This document shows, in pieces, positions 1 through 6,633 of a DNA stretch of 9,298 bases (position 1 is its first letter; each line of letters opens with the position of its first letter). The stretch is from Lachnospiraceae bacterium UBA7480 (GTDB lineage Bacteria > Bacillota > Clostridia > Lachnospirales > Lachnospiraceae): contig DLOQ01000194.1 in NCBI GenBank assembly GCA_002479655.1, positions 9,589-18,886 of the forward strand, given 5' to 3'. The position numbers were made by a program, and so were the translations under genes. Below the pieces are notes generated by a model. That model was not told where the DNA came from. It was given only the letters and a program-made list of their open reading frames with translations, and did no database searches.

Positions 1-281
1 ATATCTTGAAATGCCGTATTGAGCTGATCCAGCTGTGCAAGCATATCGGTGACTGCGGAGTTGGCGGACGGATCGATCGCGTCCAGCGCGGAGGCGGAAG
101 CTGCAATCGTTTCATAGCATGAAGTCATATTTTCCCGGTAGGCATTGATATTTTCTTCTTCTTTATTTTTTCCGCAGGCAGTCAAAAGGAGACCTGCTGT
201 TAATAAAAGACATGCCTTCCGTGAAAAGTAGGCTGCCGGACAGAACTTCTTGATAGTTGGGTAATCAGAATATTTTTTCAT
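1..281 (-). CDS. Lipoprotein, N-terminal part (3' end beyond window)
   Basis: An open frame runs leftward from ATG at 281-279 to the window edge without a stop, giving 93 residues. The N-terminus has a long basic n-region (residues 1-22), a hydrophobic stretch LLLTAGLLLTA (25-35) and a lipobox LTAC with Cys36, so it should be lipidated at Cys36 and held on the outer face of the membrane. After the cysteine comes a charged linker (GKNKEEEN) and then a predicted helical region with Ala, Ser and Asp. The start is supported by GGTGAGG at 292-286, only 4 nt from the ATG. An in-register sigma-A-type promoter lies upstream on the same strand. The mature part resembles no family I can name; the visible portion is too short. 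It diverges from ilvB, so the two share an upstream region. Confidence 0.75.
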   Translation of the reverse strand, partial: MKKYSDYPTIKKFCPAAYFSRKACLLLTAGLLLTACGKNKEEENINAYRENMTSCYETIAASASALDAIDPSANSAVTDMLAQLDQLNTAFQD

Positions 282-411
282 GTTTCCTCACCGTTATTTA
301 TGATATCTGTAGTATCTGCATTCTTAAATATATTTATGCGTCCTTAAATGTTGCGTTTTTTTAGATTGTAAAGTCTGCTGTTTGAACTTTATATTTTGCA
401 GGGACACATAA

Positions 412-446
412 ATATGGTATTGAATGACACGAATACTATACCATAT
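412..446. promoter_or_regulatory. Perfect 9-bp palindrome, candidate operator
   Basis: ATATGGTAT (412-420) and ATACCATAT (438-446) are perfect inverted repeats separated by 17 nt. An inner 5-bp repeat, GTATT (417-421) and AATAC (432-436), shares the same centre. The centre, about 429, coincides with the predicted lipoprotein transcription start, and the right arm overlaps that gene's -10. A repressor bound here would block that promoter. It lies about 75 bp upstream of the ilvB -35, so effects on ilvB would have to be indirect. I do not recognise the motif as a known operator. Confidence 0.45.
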
Positions 447-463
447 ATTGTAAAGTTAATCAA
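435..463 (-). promoter_or_regulatory. Promoter of the leftward lipoprotein gene
   Basis: On the minus strand TTGATT (463-458) and TATAGT (440-435) are separated by exactly 17 bp, giving a good sigma-A-type match (4/6 and 5/6). Transcription should begin near 428 and run toward the lipoprotein gene, leaving a long leader. The -10 overlaps the right arm of the palindrome at 412-446. Confidence 0.6.
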
Positions 464-518
464 GGTTTATCGCGTGTCGATATTATTTTGATGCAAAAGC
501 AATTGTCGAAATGAGTTA

Positions 519-547
519 TTGTCAACGAAGTAGTTATTTGATAAAAT
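519..547 (+). promoter_or_regulatory. ilvB promoter
   Basis: TTGTCA (519-524) and TAAAAT (542-547) have a 17-bp spacer, each 5/6 to the sigma-A consensus. The start point would be near 554, giving a leader of about 40 nt with no room for a T-box or attenuator. Confidence 0.65.
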
Positions 548-580
548 AAATAATGTTTTAATAACGTAAGATTTTATACA

Positions 581-587
581 GGAAAGG
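581..587 (+). promoter_or_regulatory. Ribosome binding site choosing the GTG start of ilvB
   Basis: GGAAAGG ends 6 nt before GTG at 594 and 12 nt before the in-frame ATG at 600. The spacing favours the GTG, adding two residues to the N-terminus. Family alignment cannot separate the two. Confidence 0.5.
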
Positions 588-593
588 AAATCT

Positions 594-2213
594 GTGGATA
601 TGAATGGCGCAGACGCAATGATAAAATGTTTGGAAGCTGAAAATGTGGAAGTGGTATTTGGTTATCCGGGAGTGGCGATCTGTCCTTTTTATGACAGTAT
701 CATGGACTCCAAGATCCGTACCGTCTTAGTGCGTACGGAGCAGAATGCCGCGCATGCGGCAAGCGGTCTGACCAGGACAAGTGGTAAGCCGGGCGTGTGT
801 GCCGTGACCAGCGGTCCGGGCGCAACCAATCTGATTACCGGGATCGCTACGGCATTTGCCGACAGTATTCCGCTGATCTGTATTACCGGACAGGTCAATT
901 CGGAGCTGCTGGGAAGTGATGTGTTTCAGGAGGCAGATATTACAGGGGCCGTGGAATCCTTTGTAAAATACAGTTACCTGGTAAAGGATGTCAATGATAT
1001 CCCAAGGATATTTAAAGAGGCATTCCGTATTGCGAATACGGGGCGTAAGGGACCGGTGCTGATTGATGTGCCGATCGATGTACAGCAGCAGGAGATCAAG
1101 GGATTTCATTATCCGGAAGATGTAAAGCTGCGTACATATAAGCCGACAGTCAAGGGCAATGCGCTTCAGATCAAGAAAGCGGTAAGGGAGCTGGAGCATG
1201 CCAGCCGTCCTTTGATCTGTGCGGGCGGCGGAGTGATCCTGGGTGGCGCACAGAAGGAATTGCTTGAGTTTGTGGAGGAATATCAGATCCCCGTGGTATC
1301 TACCATGATGGGGATCGGCGTGATGCCGACGGATCATCCCTATTATTTTGGCATGGTTGGCAACAACGGCAAGCCTTATGCCAACAGGGCGATGAAGGAG
1401 TCTGACCTGATCCTGCTGATCGGCGCAAGAGTTGCCGACCGCGCGGTCAATCAGCCGGAACTCGTTATGAAGGATACCGTTTTGGTGCATATTGACGTGG
1501 ATCCTGCCGAGATCGGCAAGAATACCGGGGCGACCATTCCGATCGTCGGGGAAGCAAAGAGCATCCTGCACGATCTGCTGGAATATGAGATCGACGGATA
1601 TTATGACGCATGGGTCAATCAATTAAAGCAGTACAGGAATGAGATGCGTGTTACACGTTGTCCTGATGGTAAGTATGTGGATCCGGCGGAATTTATCAAT
1701 AAATTATCCTTGAAGATGAAGGATGATGCGGTCTATGTGGCGGATGTGGGACAGAACCAGATCTGGTCCTGCGCTTATCATGTGGTCAAGAAGGGACGCT
1801 TTTTGACGACCGGAGGCATGGGAACGATGGGATATTCCATCCCGGCTGCCATGGGGGCGAAGCTTGGGAGCCCTAAGAAACAGGTGGTTGCCGTCTGCGG
1901 CGACGGGTCGTTTCAGATGTCGTTGATGGAGCTTGCGACGATGCGGCAGCATGACGTGCCGGTCAAGATCATCGTATTAAAAAATAATTATCTTGGTATG
2001 GTCAGGCAGTACCAGCATTTTACCTATCAGGATCGTTACAGTGTCGTTTCACTGGATGGAAGTCCGGATCTGGAGAAGATCGCGGAAGCATACGGTATCA
2101 AATTCAGCCGTCTGACAGATATGAATGAGTGCGATAAACGGATCGAGGAATTTTTGAAGAAGGATGAAGCGTATCTGATGGAGTGCATTATTGATCCGAT
2201 GGATCTTGTGTAA
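594..2213 (+). CDS. ilvB: Acetolactate (acetohydroxyacid) synthase, large catalytic subunit
   Basis: Thiamine-diphosphate enzyme of the cytoplasm that condenses two pyruvates to acetolactate (valine, leucine) or pyruvate with 2-ketobutyrate to acetohydroxybutyrate (isoleucine). The length, 539 residues, is slightly short for IlvB (about 550-570). The N-terminal domain has the GYPG loop (23-26) and the catalytic Glu49 in TEQNAAHAA; SGPGATNLITG follows. The central domain has GARVADR (277-283) and HIDVDPAEIGKN. The C-terminal domain has the ThDP motif GDGS (436-439) leading to NN at 464-465. Several usual AHAS signatures differ: GYPGG is GYPGV, the MHG motif reads GNNG (256-259), GARFDDR is GARVADR and RQWQ is RQYQ (Tyr473). 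GTG at 594 is preferred because GGAAAGG (581-587) sits 6 nt before it; ATG at 600 would be 12 nt away. It is first in the block, with the small-subunit gene 23 nt downstream. Confidence 0.93.
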   Translation: MDMNGADAMIKCLEAENVEVVFGYPGVAICPFYDSIMDSKIRTVLVRTEQNAAHAASGLTRTSGKPGVCAVTSGPGATNLITGIATAFADSIPLICITGQVNSELLGSDVFQEADITGAVESFVKYSYLVKDVNDIPRIFKEAFRIANTGRKGPVLIDVPIDVQQQEIKGFHYPEDVKLRTYKPTVKGNALQIKKAVRELEHASRPLICAGGGVILGGAQKELLEFVEEYQIPVVSTMMGIGVMPTDHPYYFGMVGNNGKPYANRAMKESDLILLIGARVADRAVNQPELVMKDTVLVHIDVDPAEIGKNTGATIPIVGEAKSILHDLLEYEIDGYYDAWVNQLKQYRNEMRVTRCPDGKYVDPAEFINKLSLKMKDDAVYVADVGQNQIWSCAYHVVKKGRFLTTGGMGTMGYSIPAAMGAKLGSPKKQVVAVCGDGSFQMSLMELATMRQHDVPVKIIVLKNNYLGMVRQYQHFTYQDRYSVVSLDGSPDLEKIAEAYGIKFSRLTDMNECDKRIEEFLKKDEAYLMECIIDPMDLV

Positions 2214-2236
2214 TCGTGGAGAGGAGTGCAGTTTTC

Positions 2237-2725
2237 ATGAATAAAATATTTAATGTATTGGTAGAAAACCGTTCCGGCGTGTTAAGCAAGGTTGCCGGAT
2301 TGTTTGCCAGAAGATGTTTTAATATAGATTCGCTTGCTGTGGGCGAGACGGATTCGCCGGAGGTGTCCAGCATGACGATCGTCAGTTCCGGTACGCCGCA
2401 TATCCTGGAACAGATTGAAAAACAGCTTAACAAAAAGCTTGACGTCATCAAGGTCAAAACATATGAATCTCATCAGGCGGTTGCCAGAGAGCTGATGCTT
2501 GTCAAGGTAAAATATAATAAAAATAACCGGAAAGAAATCATGGAGATCTGCGATATCATGAAGACGGATATCGTCGATATGTCAAAAACGATGATGATCC
2601 TGCAGCTCTGCGATACGCCGGACCGTATCAAGCTTCTCCTTGCAATGCTTAATCAGGTCAGTATCGTGGAGGTCGCGAGAACAGGGACGCTGGCGTTGCT
2701 TAAATGTATGGAATCTGAGAATTGA
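2237..2725 (+). CDS. ilvN: Acetolactate synthase small (regulatory) subunit, first copy
   Basis: Regulatory partner of IlvB that stimulates catalysis and gives feedback inhibition by valine. It has 162 residues, the family's usual size. The N-terminal ACT domain (about 3-77) begins FNVLVENRSGVLSKVAGLF. The C-terminal small-subunit domain (about 80-160) ends with VEVARTG. Asn11, Gly14 and Asn29 match by position the valine-binding residues known in E. coli IlvH, so valine sensing is likely retained. The usual RRGYNI motif reads RRCFNI, with Cys27 in place of a conserved glycine. The start is ATG at 2237, with GAGGAG (2221-2226) 10 nt upstream. An upstream in-frame GTG at 2216 would put that Shine-Dalgarno inside the gene and adds unrelated residues. 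It follows ilvB closely and should be cotranscribed with it. A second, diverged small-subunit gene lies 98 nt downstream. Confidence 0.9.
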   Translation: MNKIFNVLVENRSGVLSKVAGLFARRCFNIDSLAVGETDSPEVSSMTIVSSGTPHILEQIEKQLNKKLDVIKVKTYESHQAVARELMLVKVKYNKNNRKEIMEICDIMKTDIVDMSKTMMILQLCDTPDRIKLLLAMLNQVSIVEVARTGTLALLKCMESEN

Positions 2726-2736
2726 TGGTTGATACA

Positions 2737-2765
2737 TTGACTTTTGTTATTAATGTTGCTAATAT
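2737..2765 (+). promoter_or_regulatory. Internal promoter before the second small-subunit gene
   Basis: TTGACT (2737-2742) and TAATAT (2760-2765) are separated by 17 bp. TGC directly before the -10 makes it an extended -10 promoter. The start point should be near 2772, with about 50 nt of leader. This is one of the best promoter matches in the window and would let the second small subunit and ilvC be made separately from ilvB-ilvN. Confidence 0.65.
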
Positions 2766-2823
2766 TATTTAGGCAGGATCTGATAAGAGGATCAAAAGCA
2801 ATTTTATCTAAGTATAGAAAGGC

Positions 2824-3339
2824 ATGGTTATTCAGGTGAATAAAAAAGTATTTCAGCTTTTGGTGGATAATACATCCGGCGTGCTGAGCCGGATCTCGGG
2901 ATTATTTTCCAGGCGTGGATATAATATTGAAAGCATTACGGCAGGTGTGACAGCCGATCCGAGATATACACGTATTACGATTGTAGCGTCAGGGGATGAC
3001 GAGATCCTGGATCAAATCGAAAAACAGGTGGCAAAGCTGGTGGATGTGCGTAATATCAAAGTACTGGCACCGGAAGAATCTGTTTATCGTGAGCTTTGCC
3101 TGATCAAGATCAGTGTTTCCGAGCAGACGCGGGACAGCGTGATCAATATTGCCAATGTGTTCCGGGCAAGCATTATTGATGTCGGCAATCAGAGCATGAT
3201 TATTGAACTGACCGGTAATCAGTCAAAGATAGAGGCATTTATCAAGCTTCTGGAGGGCTATGAGATCCTGGAACTTGCAAGGACAGGCATTACCGGATTG
3301 ACAAGAGGCAATAAGGATGTTGTCTGGCTGGATAATTAA
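2824..3339 (+). CDS. ilvH: Acetolactate synthase small (regulatory) subunit, second copy
   Basis: A second ACT-domain regulatory subunit, 171 residues from ATG at 2824. It has the canonical RRGYNIES motif and a C-terminal ELARTG. It aligns end to end with the preceding small subunit but is clearly diverged (my rough impression is about 40% identity), so this is an old duplication or two separately acquired genes. The valine-site Asn, Gly and Asn are all present. It also carries a C-terminal tail, RGNKDVVWLDN, that the first copy lacks. The start is uncertain: the purine run AGAAAGG (2816-2822) is 1 nt from ATG 2824 but 13 nt from the in-frame GTG at 2836. The GTG gives MNKKVFQLLVDN, which lines up with MNKIFNVLVEN of the first copy. 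Only one large subunit is visible, so both copies may compete for it or serve a second large subunit elsewhere. The symbol follows the E. coli convention; ilvN would do equally well. Confidence 0.88.
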   Translation: MVIQVNKKVFQLLVDNTSGVLSRISGLFSRRGYNIESITAGVTADPRYTRITIVASGDDEILDQIEKQVAKLVDVRNIKVLAPEESVYRELCLIKISVSEQTRDSVINIANVFRASIIDVGNQSMIIELTGNQSKIEAFIKLLEGYEILELARTGITGLTRGNKDVVWLDN

Positions 3340-4467
<1,128 letters not shown>

Positions 4468-4494
4468 AATGAGCCAATAAAAGTGGGATGCATT

Positions 4495-4523
4495 TTGACT
4501 TATTGGTTAATGCATGATAAGAT
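4495..4523 (+). promoter_or_regulatory. Extended -10 promoter upstream of the ilvC terminator
   Basis: TTGACT (4495-4500) and TAAGAT (4518-4523) have a 17-bp spacer, and TGA before the -10 makes it extended. Transcription would start near 4530, just before the hairpin at 4534. It could drive the receptor-like gene at 4598, but then its transcript begins with a terminator-shaped stem. Confidence 0.5.
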
Positions 4524-4533
4524 GAAATGACGG

Positions 4534-4563
4534 AAGGGCTGGCTATCTTTGCCGGCCCTTTTA
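4534..4563 (+). terminator. Rho-independent terminator after ilvC
   Basis: AAGGGCTGGC (4534-4543) pairs with GCCGGCCCTT (4551-4560) over 10 bp with one G-U pair and a 7-nt loop, followed by a short T-run ending TTTTA. It lies 67 nt after the ilvC stop and is the clearest terminator in the window. The T-run is short (four T), so read-through into the next gene is possible. Confidence 0.8.
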
Positions 4564-4580
4564 TCAGATGAGGGGAAGGT

Positions 4581-4601
4581 ATGGTTATTAGGATTTTATG
4601 A
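4581..4601 (+). CDS. Possible mini-ORF (MVIRIL) coupled to the next gene
   Basis: ATG at 4581 opens a six-codon frame, Met-Val-Ile-Arg-Ile-Leu, whose TGA stop (4599-4601) overlaps the ATG of the next gene (4598) as ATGA. It is preceded by a purine-rich site, GAGGGGAAGG (4570-4579), stronger than the AGGA 4 nt before the next gene. Ribosomes ending here could restart on that gene by translational coupling. Four of six residues are branched-chain amino acids. A peptide this short may be chance, and no terminator follows it that could make an attenuator. Confidence 0.3.
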   Translation: MVIRIL

Positions 4602-5788
4602 AAGGAAAAGTTTCATTTTCGGATCAGATCAATCAATTGATCGGTGTGGTATTTGGCATCGCTTTTTTTGTTGTGTTTGCTGCCAGTGCGATACTGCTCT
4701 ATCTTTCGGAGGAAGATACGCGGGTTTATTATATCAGTATCCTGGGTGTTTTTTGTGTATATTTGATTTTATATGCCTTCTCGGCAATCTACACTTCCCG
4801 TAAGATCAGGAAGATGTTTGAGCCGCTGGATCAGATCGCGACAGCTTTGGCTGAGGATAAGATCAGGATCTATGGAGATACGTCAGATCTGCAGTCATTT
4901 GCAAAGCATCTGGAGGAGCGTATGGATGAGATGGAGGATATGTCGGATGCCCTGTCTGCCGCAGAGGGCAATCTGCAGGATATGTTCCAGGAGTCAGAGG
5001 AGAGCAGATCAAGATTTTCTTATCATATGAAACGGTGTAAGGGCAGCCTCGACGGCGTGAAAAGGAATTATGAACAGCTGGCGGAGCAGTCGGAAATGAT
5101 GCGTCAGTTTTTAGAGGATGGCAATGCCGCGGCGACAAGATTAAAGCTTTCCAGACAATCCCTTGGGGAAGATTATGAATCCATCCGGGAGTCATTGCAG
5201 GGGTGCAGCAGCTCCCATCAGGAGATAGTGGATGACAAAGAACGTCAGAAAGAGGCATTTGGTGTATTAAACGATATGCAGAAGGAATCCATAGAACTGA
5301 TCGAGACGATCTATAACGATCTTGCTTATATCCAGAATATTGCGTCAAAGCTGGAGTTATACACTGCGAATGTATCGTTGGATTATGCCAGAAGCGGAGG
5401 AGGCAATCTGAATATTTCCGCCGCGCTGGATGAGATAAAACAGACGGACCGGCAGATGCGTGATACGATAGATGAGCTTGCCCTGCTGGTGATCCGTACC
5501 AAAAATGCGGTCAAGCTTGCTAACGATCAGACCAATTTTTGCATTGAACTGGAGGAAGACGGACAAAAAATATCCGGTCAGACAGATGAGCAGCTTGGCT
5601 TTATCACGATGAAGCTGCAGGGGCTGATGCATATAGGCGAGGATATCTCCAACGGAATCGCCCATGTTTTGAATCAAAATTATGAATTGCAGGGGATGTC
5701 AGACTCCCGCGCAAAAGAGCTGGACGCCCTTGGAAAAGAGCTGGAGCGGTTATACCAGAGGCTGGAGGAGCTGGAACAGATCATCTAG
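4598..5788 (+). CDS. Membrane protein with HAMP-like segment and degenerate chemoreceptor-type coiled coil
   Basis: The protein has 396 residues with two membrane helices near the N-terminus (about 13-36 and 43-65) joined by a short turn (SEEDTR), so there is no outside sensor domain. A HAMP-like segment follows (about 66-115: a basic start, EPLDQI, then LQSFAKHLEERM). The rest is mostly heptad-like coiled coil. Residues 245-282 align with the hairpin tip of methyl-accepting chemotaxis receptors: NIASKLELYTANVSLDYARSG corresponds to the usual IAxQTNLLALNAAIEAARAGE. Asn258, Ala264, Arg265 and Gly267 keep their places; the invariant Glu residues are Asp262 and Gly268. Such a tip would contact CheA/CheW in a true receptor, so binding may be weakened or lost. 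The role is unknown: a minimal receptor, a scaffold, or a coiled-coil protein only resembling one. ATG at 4598 has a modest AGGA site and may be coupled to the mini-ORF before it. No chemotaxis genes are nearby. Confidence 0.75.
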   Translation: MKGKVSFSDQINQLIGVVFGIAFFVVFAASAILLYLSEEDTRVYYISILGVFCVYLILYAFSAIYTSRKIRKMFEPLDQIATALAEDKIRIYGDTSDLQSFAKHLEERMDEMEDMSDALSAAEGNLQDMFQESEESRSRFSYHMKRCKGSLDGVKRNYEQLAEQSEMMRQFLEDGNAAATRLKLSRQSLGEDYESIRESLQGCSSSHQEIVDDKERQKEAFGVLNDMQKESIELIETIYNDLAYIQNIASKLELYTANVSLDYARSGGGNLNISAALDEIKQTDRQMRDTIDELALLVIRTKNAVKLANDQTNFCIELEEDGQKISGQTDEQLGFITMKLQGLMHIGEDISNGIAHVLNQNYELQGMSDSRAKELDALGKELERLYQRLEELEQII

Positions 5789-5801
5789 TCATTTCGATCA
5801 G

Positions 5802-5830
5802 TTCACAATTTCAATTTAATATGTTATAAT
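5802..5830 (+). promoter_or_regulatory. Strong promoter of the orphan gene
   Basis: TTCACA (5802-5807), a 17-bp spacer and a perfect TATAAT (5825-5830), preceded by TGT as an extended -10. The start point should be near 5837. This promoter lies only 13 bp after the stop of the receptor-like gene. With no strong terminator between 6512 and 6633 it may also supply leuCD. Confidence 0.7.
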
Positions 5831-5837
5831 ATTTTGG

Positions 5838-5862
5838 ATGATTTTTGTCATTTAAAAATCAT
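5838..5862 (+). repeat. Perfect stem-loop at the predicted 5' end of the orphan mRNA
   Basis: ATGATTTTT (5838-5846) and AAAAATCAT (5854-5862) form a perfect 9-bp stem with a 7-nt loop. The left arm starts within one or two bases of the predicted transcription start, so the mRNA would begin with a hairpin, an arrangement known to slow 5'-end decay. No T-run follows it, so it does not look like a terminator. The Shine-Dalgarno at 5893 lies outside it. Confidence 0.45.
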
Positions 5863-5908
5863 TGGAGCAGATGAAAGCTTTATCAGCGGCAAAGGAGAAA
5901 ATATCAAT

Positions 5909-6511
5909 ATGGCGAATCTGAATCATAAAAGTTATAGGGAGATCGCAACGATATTAGAAAAATATGGAATCAGCGGCATGTCGGATGTGTCAATAATGCG
6001 GTTTGAAAAAAATGACAGGTCAATGCCTGCGGGTATGGTATACGATAAGATAACTTTGCTTTTAACAGAGGCGGGAGTGGGCATTACCAATTTTGATACA
6101 TGGGAATGGACACCCACAAAAAATGGCGTATATAGTTTTGATGCGGAAGTATTTGATGTGGAAAAGATGTATACCAATTTTCTTTTGGGTGTATCTGCAA
6201 TTGGCGAAGGAGAACTTGATTTTAAAAATATCACCGAAGATACCAGTGGTTTGGATTGGGATAATGGAACGGGAAAAAGAACGGTAAGTTTTGAATGGAA
6301 TGGATGTACATATACGCTGGAAGCTAAGTGTGAACATGACTGGTTTGATTTTGATATAGCGGATGGGCTAAACAAGATCATTATGGAAAATGGAAATGGA
6401 AAACGATTATATTTTGCCAATGACGGATATCAGGAATGTTTTATATTCTATCGTGATTCTGAATGGGCGGATGCGTTTCAAAAGGAAACAGGGATGTCGT
6501 TATCAGAATAA
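5909..6511 (+). CDS. Uncharacterised protein, AT-rich orphan gene
   Basis: I do not recognise this 200-residue protein. It has no signal peptide or membrane helix and should be cytoplasmic. Residues 1-57 look helical (SYREIATILEKYG, then YDKITLLLTEAG); a Trp-rich linker WEWTP follows. Residues 125-186 look beta-rich (RTVSFEWNG, CTYTLEAK, KRLYFANDGYQECFIFYRD) and end WADAFQKETGMSL. The small, acidic, two-part build brings to mind immunity-type proteins of polymorphic toxin systems, but no toxin is beside it and this is only an impression. GC over its first 300 bases is about 39% by hand count, against about 48% in a leuC sample, suggesting recent arrival. ATG at 5909 is chosen because AAAGGAG (5891-5897) precedes it; an upstream TTG at 5834 in the same frame would lie at or before the predicted transcription start. 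Confidence 0.8.
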   Translation: MANLNHKSYREIATILEKYGISGMSDVSIMRFEKNDRSMPAGMVYDKITLLLTEAGVGITNFDTWEWTPTKNGVYSFDAEVFDVEKMYTNFLLGVSAIGEGELDFKNITEDTSGLDWDNGTGKRTVSFEWNGCTYTLEAKCEHDWFDFDIADGLNKIIMENGNGKRLYFANDGYQECFIFYRDSEWADAFQKETGMSLSE

Positions 6512-6520
6512 TAAAGATGT

Positions 6521-6541
6521 ATTTAAATCTTTGATTTAAAT
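6521..6541 (+). terminator. AT-only hairpin after the orphan gene, weak terminator at best
   Basis: ATTTAAATC (6521-6529) and GATTTAAAT (6533-6541) form a perfect 9-bp stem with a TTT loop, followed by TTATTAG. It lies 10 nt past the stop. The stem has a single G-C pair and the T-run is broken, so it is either a weak terminator or a 3'-end stabilising stem. Confidence 0.3.
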
Positions 6542-6559
6542 TTATTAGCTGCTCAATGT

Positions 6560-6587
6560 CAATATCTCTCCAAATGCAGAGATATTG
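6560..6587. promoter_or_regulatory. Perfect 10-bp inverted repeat upstream of leuC
   Basis: CAATATCTCT (6560-6569) and AGAGATATTG (6578-6587) are perfect inverted repeats around an 8-nt loop, 46 nt before the leuC start. No T-run follows on either strand, so it does not read as a terminator. It could be an operator for a dimeric regulator or a leader hairpin. I found no convincing promoter at the expected distance; a TATAAA at 6601-6606 lacks a -35. I do not recognise the motif. Confidence 0.45.
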
Positions 6588-6633
6588 TTAAAAGCAGAGC
6601 TATAAATAACAGTTGCAGCATGGAGGTTAAAAA

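Larger units (their letters stand above)
282..593. other. Divergent intergenic region, lipoprotein gene / ilvB
   Basis: This 312-bp AT-rich gap separates the leftward lipoprotein gene from rightward ilvB. It holds one promoter per direction and a palindrome, each listed separately. The predicted lipoprotein transcript would carry a leader of about 145 nt (roughly 428 down to 282). The predicted ilvB leader is only about 40 nt. I looked for a T-box (specifier stem plus the conserved AGGGTGGNACCGCG core), a leader-peptide attenuator and a terminator, and saw none. No small ORF stands out. Confidence 0.7.

Noticed and set aside
501..516. CodY-box-like stretch AATTGTCGAAATGAG upstream of ilvB
   Set aside because: Only about 8 of 15 positions match the AATTTTCWGAAAATT consensus, which is expected by chance in AT-rich DNA.
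554..593. T-box or leader-peptide attenuation for ilvB
   Set aside because: The predicted leader is about 40 nt with no T-box core, terminator or BCAA-rich leader ORF.
726..1622. Long minus-strand open frame (298 codons) inside ilvB
   Set aside because: Antisense shadow of a conserved coding gene, with a Cys/His/Arg-rich low-quality translation and no ribosome site considered credible.
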